Part shown: piece after piece, positions 61,287 through 64,000 of the stretch
Layout: each line of letters starts with the position of its first letter
Numbering within the stretch: the stretch's first letter is position 1
Assembly: GCA_020635135.1 (NCBI GenBank)
Contig: JACKAJ010000016.1
Location: 124,001 to 188,000 of the forward strand
DNA: 64,000 bases
DNA from: Halobacteriovoraceae bacterium
GTDB lineage: Bacteria > Bdellovibrionota > Bacteriovoracia > Bacteriovoracales > Bacteriovoracaceae
Direction of reading: 5' to 3'
Notes under the pieces: generated by a model
Told to the model about the DNA's origin: nothing
What the model saw: the letters and a program-made list of their open reading frames with translations, nothing else
Database searches by the model: none
Made by a program: the position numbers and the translations under genes

Positions 61287-61708
61287 AATTGTTTTGCTCT
61301 TTTATGAAAAGCCTCCATCATTTGAGGCAAATTACTTTTGACTAGTTTATTCACGATCATCTTAGGGGCAAACATTTTAAACTCCACATCTAACCCATAG
61401 GTGACTCGCGTTGTGTTCTCATCAATTTTTTCTAAATCCCAATAACCATTATTCTTTTTAAACAAATCACCTGACTCCAGACTCCACTCAACATGTGTAG
61501 GGCGATCCAACTTAACATTAATGATGTAGCGAAATTCTTTAATAAGATTGAGAAAATATTCTGCTTTTATGGCCGTTTCAGACTTTTCAAGGACATCAAT
61601 TTTTTCGACTCCATCGACATATTCATGGTAGGAGCCAAAATCTTCAATAGCCGCAAAGATTTTTTCGATGGGGGCATTAAATGTTTCAGTTTTTTCTACT
61701 GCAGGCAT
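61283..61708 (-). CDS. SRPBCC/START-like protein (COQ10/RatA-type)
   Basis: The 141-residue protein follows the 'polyketide cyclase/COQ10' pattern: VEKTETFNAPIEKIFAAIED, GVEKIDVLEKSET, HVEWSLESGDLFKKNNGYWD and a closing helix MIVNKLVKSNLPQMMEAF. Such proteins bind lipids or quinones or, as RatA, ribosomes. It lies 3 bp after glpX. Substrate cannot be deduced. Confidence 0.8.
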   Translation of the reverse strand: MPAVEKTETFNAPIEKIFAAIEDFGSYHEYVDGVEKIDVLEKSETAIKAEYFLNLIKEFRYIINVKLDRPTHVEWSLESGDLFKKNNGYWDLEKIDENTTRVTYGLDVEFKMFAPKMIVNKLVKSNLPQMMEAFHKRAKQL

Positions 61709-61711
61709 ATT

Positions 61712-62668
61712 TTAATACCGAGGCTTTCTATCAAAGTGGTGCTCGGCCCTAATGTGTCTAATTGTACCCGATTCACTTCGCATGACAATAGAATGAGTGG
61801 TCGCTCCCCAGGATTTAAAGCGAACTCCATCCAAGAAACTTCCGTCAGTCACACCAGTAGCACAAAACATAACATTGCCTTTGGCCAGGTCTTCTATATT
61901 ATAAATTTTATTAGGATCTGAAATTCCCATATTTCTAGCCCGCTCAATTTCATCGGCTTTTTTCAACTGGAGTATCCCTTGAAAATCTCCCCCCACACAG
62001 CGAAGAGCTGCGGCCGCAATAACACCTTCAGGAGCTCCACCAATACCAAAGAGCACATCAATCCCTGAGTTGGGATTAGCCGTTGAAATGGCTGCAGAGA
62101 CGTCACCGTCACCAATTAAATATATCCGAGCTCCAGCATCACGAATTTCATTAATGAGTTCTTCGTGACGAGGGCGATCAAGAACAATCGCTGTTAAATC
62201 TTGCACTCGGCATTTTTTTACTTCTGCAATTCTTTTGAGGTTTTCAGTTGGAGGAAGGGTAATGTCCACGACTCCACTACATTCAGGTCCAACAGCAATT
62301 TTATTCATATAAGTATCAGGGGCGTGAAGGAGATTTCCTTTTGATCCGATGGCCATAACAGAAATCGCATTGGGACTTCCTTTAGCACAAATGGTTGTAC
62401 CTTCTAGAGGGTCAAGGGCAATTTCAAGTTCTGGACCATTGCCAGAACCAACTTGTTCACCAATATAGAGCATGGGTGCTTCGTCGCGCTCGCCTTCACC
62501 GATAACAACAGTGGCCCTGCATTCAACAGAATCTAACATGGCCCTCATGGCATCAACCGCTGCTTGATCGGCAGCCTTTTCATCTCCGCGGCCCATAAGC
62601 CTGGCCGAAGCGATAGCGGCCATCTCCGTAACTCTGACAAATTCTAACGCAAGGTTTCTATTCATCAC
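61712..62668 (-). CDS. glpX: class II fructose-1,6-bisphosphatase
   Basis: GlpX dephosphorylates fructose 1,6-bisphosphate for gluconeogenesis. In 318 residues it shows TVVIGEGERDEAPMLYIGE near 53-71, the metal site ALDPLEGTT near 86, and GIGGAPEGVIAAAAL near 205. A good ribosome site AAGGAG is 7 nt before the start. It leads the minus-strand run glpX-START-phasin-yggS-cobB; the linkage is by position. Confidence 0.97.
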   Translation of the reverse strand: MMNRNLALEFVRVTEMAAIASARLMGRGDEKAADQAAVDAMRAMLDSVECRATVVIGEGERDEAPMLYIGEQVGSGNGPELEIALDPLEGTTICAKGSPNAISVMAIGSKGNLLHAPDTYMNKIAVGPECSGVVDITLPPTENLKRIAEVKKCRVQDLTAIVLDRPRHEELINEIRDAGARIYLIGDGDVSAAISTANPNSGIDVLFGIGGAPEGVIAAAALRCVGGDFQGILQLKKADEIERARNMGISDPNKIYNIEDLAKGNVMFCATGVTDGSFLDGVRFKSWGATTHSIVMRSESGTIRHIRAEHHFDRKPRY

Positions 62669-62797
62669 CTGCTCCTTAAATATATTGTATTTTGTTACGG
62701 GGATTTTAGAATTTTTTTTACCTAATGAAAAGTCTCAAGCTTCCGACTTCCTGTTATCTTTACGACGACAAAGATCGACGTTTGTCCGAGCTCAGAA

Positions 62798-63541
62798 TTA
62801 GGAGAAGACCCGAAGATTGCGGATAATAAACTCGCTAATTTCGTTGTCCATATACTGTTCTGGAATATTCTCCATCAAGCGGTGAGCTTCATAGATTTTA
62901 CGCATGCTGACTTCATTGTCCAAGTGAAAGGCAAATTCATCTTCTGAAATGAGGGGAATATCAGTATCTCGCCGAGAAACGACTTCTCCGGTGCGCATTC
63001 CCTCTCCTTGAATCCATTCAACGAAGCTACCAAGGACAATAATCTGAAATTTGGCCACCTCACTGTTGTCTGATGACCACACAAAAATCTCAGCTGCACC
63101 ATCAGCTTTGAGCCAATAGCGCAAGCCATTGGGCCTTTTGATCCCATATTTTTCCTGGTGTAAAGCCTTCATTTTTCCAACAAAATTTTCAATGTTTAAA
63201 AAATTCGAAATTTTTTCGCGCAAAATGGCGCCGTCATCAAAGTGAATTCCCATCCGTTTGTCCCGAAGCCATACCACTTTTCCTTGAATAGCACACTTTT
63301 CTCCAAACCAGCTGATGACTCCAGAGATGGTATCGCCTTTGGATTTCATGACATCTCCAAGTTTGCGTTCAATCTGCATTCCTGAAAAAGAAATATCTTT
63401 AATTTCGAAAGTTGTATGGTGAGCGCTGTCGTCTTCAGTTAATCGAAAAGTCAGATGATTGAGAGGGAATCGCGGTAATATCCGCTTCTCAATTTTATCA
63501 AAATCTGGGGCCGTATTGACGAGACTCAATCCTCTACTCAT
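62798..63541 (-). CDS. PilZ domain protein
   Basis: The PilZ domain is at residues ~16-115 with motif RILPRFPL (RxxxR) and IKDISFSGMQIE (DxSxxG), then CAIQGKVVWLRDKRMGIHFD. The C-terminal ~130 residues form a second domain with W-rich RYWLKADGAAEIFVWSSDN, unidentified. AGGAAG lies 7 nt before the ATG. It is a candidate c-di-GMP effector, single in this transcription unit, divergent from pgsA. Confidence 0.85.
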   Translation of the reverse strand: MSRGLSLVNTAPDFDKIEKRILPRFPLNHLTFRLTEDDSAHHTTFEIKDISFSGMQIERKLGDVMKSKGDTISGVISWFGEKCAIQGKVVWLRDKRMGIHFDDGAILREKISNFLNIENFVGKMKALHQEKYGIKRPNGLRYWLKADGAAEIFVWSSDNSEVAKFQIIVLGSFVEWIQGEGMRTGEVVSRRDTDIPLISEDEFAFHLDNEVSMRKIYEAHRLMENIPEQYMDNEISEFIIRNLRVFS

Positions 63542-63576
63542 AAATAACTTCCTTTTATAAGGCTCTTCTTGCCGGT

Positions 63577-63592
63577 CAAAGTTGAAACTTTG
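63577..63592. promoter_or_regulatory. hairpin between PilZ and pgsA genes
   Basis: CAAAGT-TGAA-ACTTTG is a perfect 6-bp stem with a tetraloop in the ~140-bp divergent gap. It may be an operator or RNA hairpin; no T-run follows in either direction. Confidence 0.3.
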
Positions 63593-63681
63593 CCTGAAAC
63601 TATTATCCCAGAGGGGGTTGAGAGTTTTTAGTGGGAAAAAGGTTCTAAGGCTGGGAATTTTTTGATAAAAGTGGATATATC

Positions 63682-64000
63682 ATGAGTCCAAATCAAAAAA
63701 TCTGGGAGATCGATAACCTACCAAATCGCTTGACGATTTTTAGGATACTCTTAATCCCTATCATTCTCGCTTCGCTTTATCTCTGCAAGCCGGAAGTTCC
63801 GCTCTTCTTTGAGTCCAACCAGGCTTACGGAGTTATAGCGGCCCTGTGCTTTATGGCCGCTGGAATGACTGATTTTTTTGATGGATATATCGCAAGAAAA
63901 AGAAATATCGTCACGGTCTTTGGCTCTTTTCTCGATCCTATTGCCGATAAATTTTTGGTCATCAGCTCACTGATCATGTTGCTTTCTCTTAAGCGAGTTC
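63682..64000 (+). CDS. pgsA: CDP-diacylglycerol-glycerol-3-phosphate 3-phosphatidyltransferase, 3' part outside window
   Basis: The open frame from ATG 63682 to the right edge encodes at least 106 residues. NLPNRLTIFRILLIPIILAS begins a membrane helix, and the CDP-alcohol phosphatidyltransferase signature DFFDGYIARKRNIVTVFG plus SFLDPIADKF matches D-x2-DG-x2-AR-x8-G-x3-D-x3-D exactly. It is an early step in phosphatidylglycerol synthesis. The short gene name is by best match; other members of the family (e.g. Pss) are excluded by the NLPN start style but not fully. Confidence 0.9.
   Translation, partial: MSPNQKIWEIDNLPNRLTIFRILLIPIILASLYLCKPEVPLFFESNQAYGVIAALCFMAAGMTDFFDGYIARKRNIVTVFGSFLDPIADKFLVISSLIMLLSLKRV

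Overview
The window is a gene-dense, AT-rich stretch (roughly 35-37 % G+C by eye) of a Gram-negative chromosome. Several things point to a deltaproteobacterial, Bdellovibrio-like predator of the Bacteriovoracales type (Halobacteriovorax, Bacteriovorax or Peredibacter): the AT bias, the many secreted proteins and lipoproteins of unknown family, the abundance of c-di-GMP-related proteins (two clear PilZ proteins, one possible PilZ protein, one HD-GYP-like protein), and the mix of TrmFO, GlpX, an AgmU/MotAB-type motor and large secreted hydrolases. That assignment is inference; no rRNA gene is present. Coordinates where I moved a start codon are explained in the entries.

Left part (1-21,650). 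A Gld-type ABC exporter operon runs off the left edge (auxiliary protein, permease, ATPase). Next come an NrnA-like DHH phosphoesterase, a glycosyltransferase-like protein, a DMT permease, trmFO and glutamine-dependent nadE. A lysine-rich histone-H1-like protein follows, then two pairs of secreted proteins, a large-insert subtilase, a NamZ/DUF1343 muramidase-like protein and a PAS histidine kinase. The kinase is followed by a striking ~150-bp tandem repeat array (16669-17139), a single-domain response regulator, a REC/HD-GYP protein, a methyltransferase and a ClC channel with CBS domains.

Middle part (21,650-38,600). This is the accessory-looking core. Three co-directional genes encode a MotB/OmpA-like protein with a very long periplasmic coiled coil, a MotA/TolQ-like partner and a 1019-residue FHA-like, coiled-coil, membrane-anchored protein; together they look like an ion-driven machine of unknown output. 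Beside it is a divergent export locus. It has two ~1000-residue ABC transporters, each with N-terminal cyclic-nucleotide-binding-like domains (one with an intact C39 peptidase, one with a degenerate C39-like domain), and a very short HlyD-like protein. Then come a methyltransferase and a GNAT-like protein sharing a divergent promoter box, two tandem HTH regulators with a palindromic operator over their promoter, tRNA-Cys(GCA), and a broken second tRNA-Cys copy carrying a 68-bp insert.

Right part (38,600-64,000). An IHF/HU gene and a large lipoprotein precede a minus-strand queA-tgt-yajC-tatA-secD-secF operon with one extra membrane protein at its end. From 47,300 to 55,800 lies a signalling block: FecR-domain protein, RsbW-like ATPase, STAS-like protein, PilZ protein and outer-membrane protein in one operon, flanked by a divergent HAMP-SpoIIE phosphatase and a REC-like repeat protein. 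It reads as a membrane-coupled partner switch linked to c-di-GMP. The last part is mostly housekeeping: 2OG oxygenase, rarA, a zinc-less CobB-type sirtuin, yggS, a phasin-like protein, a START-like protein, glpX, a PilZ protein and the start of pgsA.

Many genes have a strong -10 hexamer only 6-10 bp before the start codon and no Shine-Dalgarno, so leaderless transcription appears common here.
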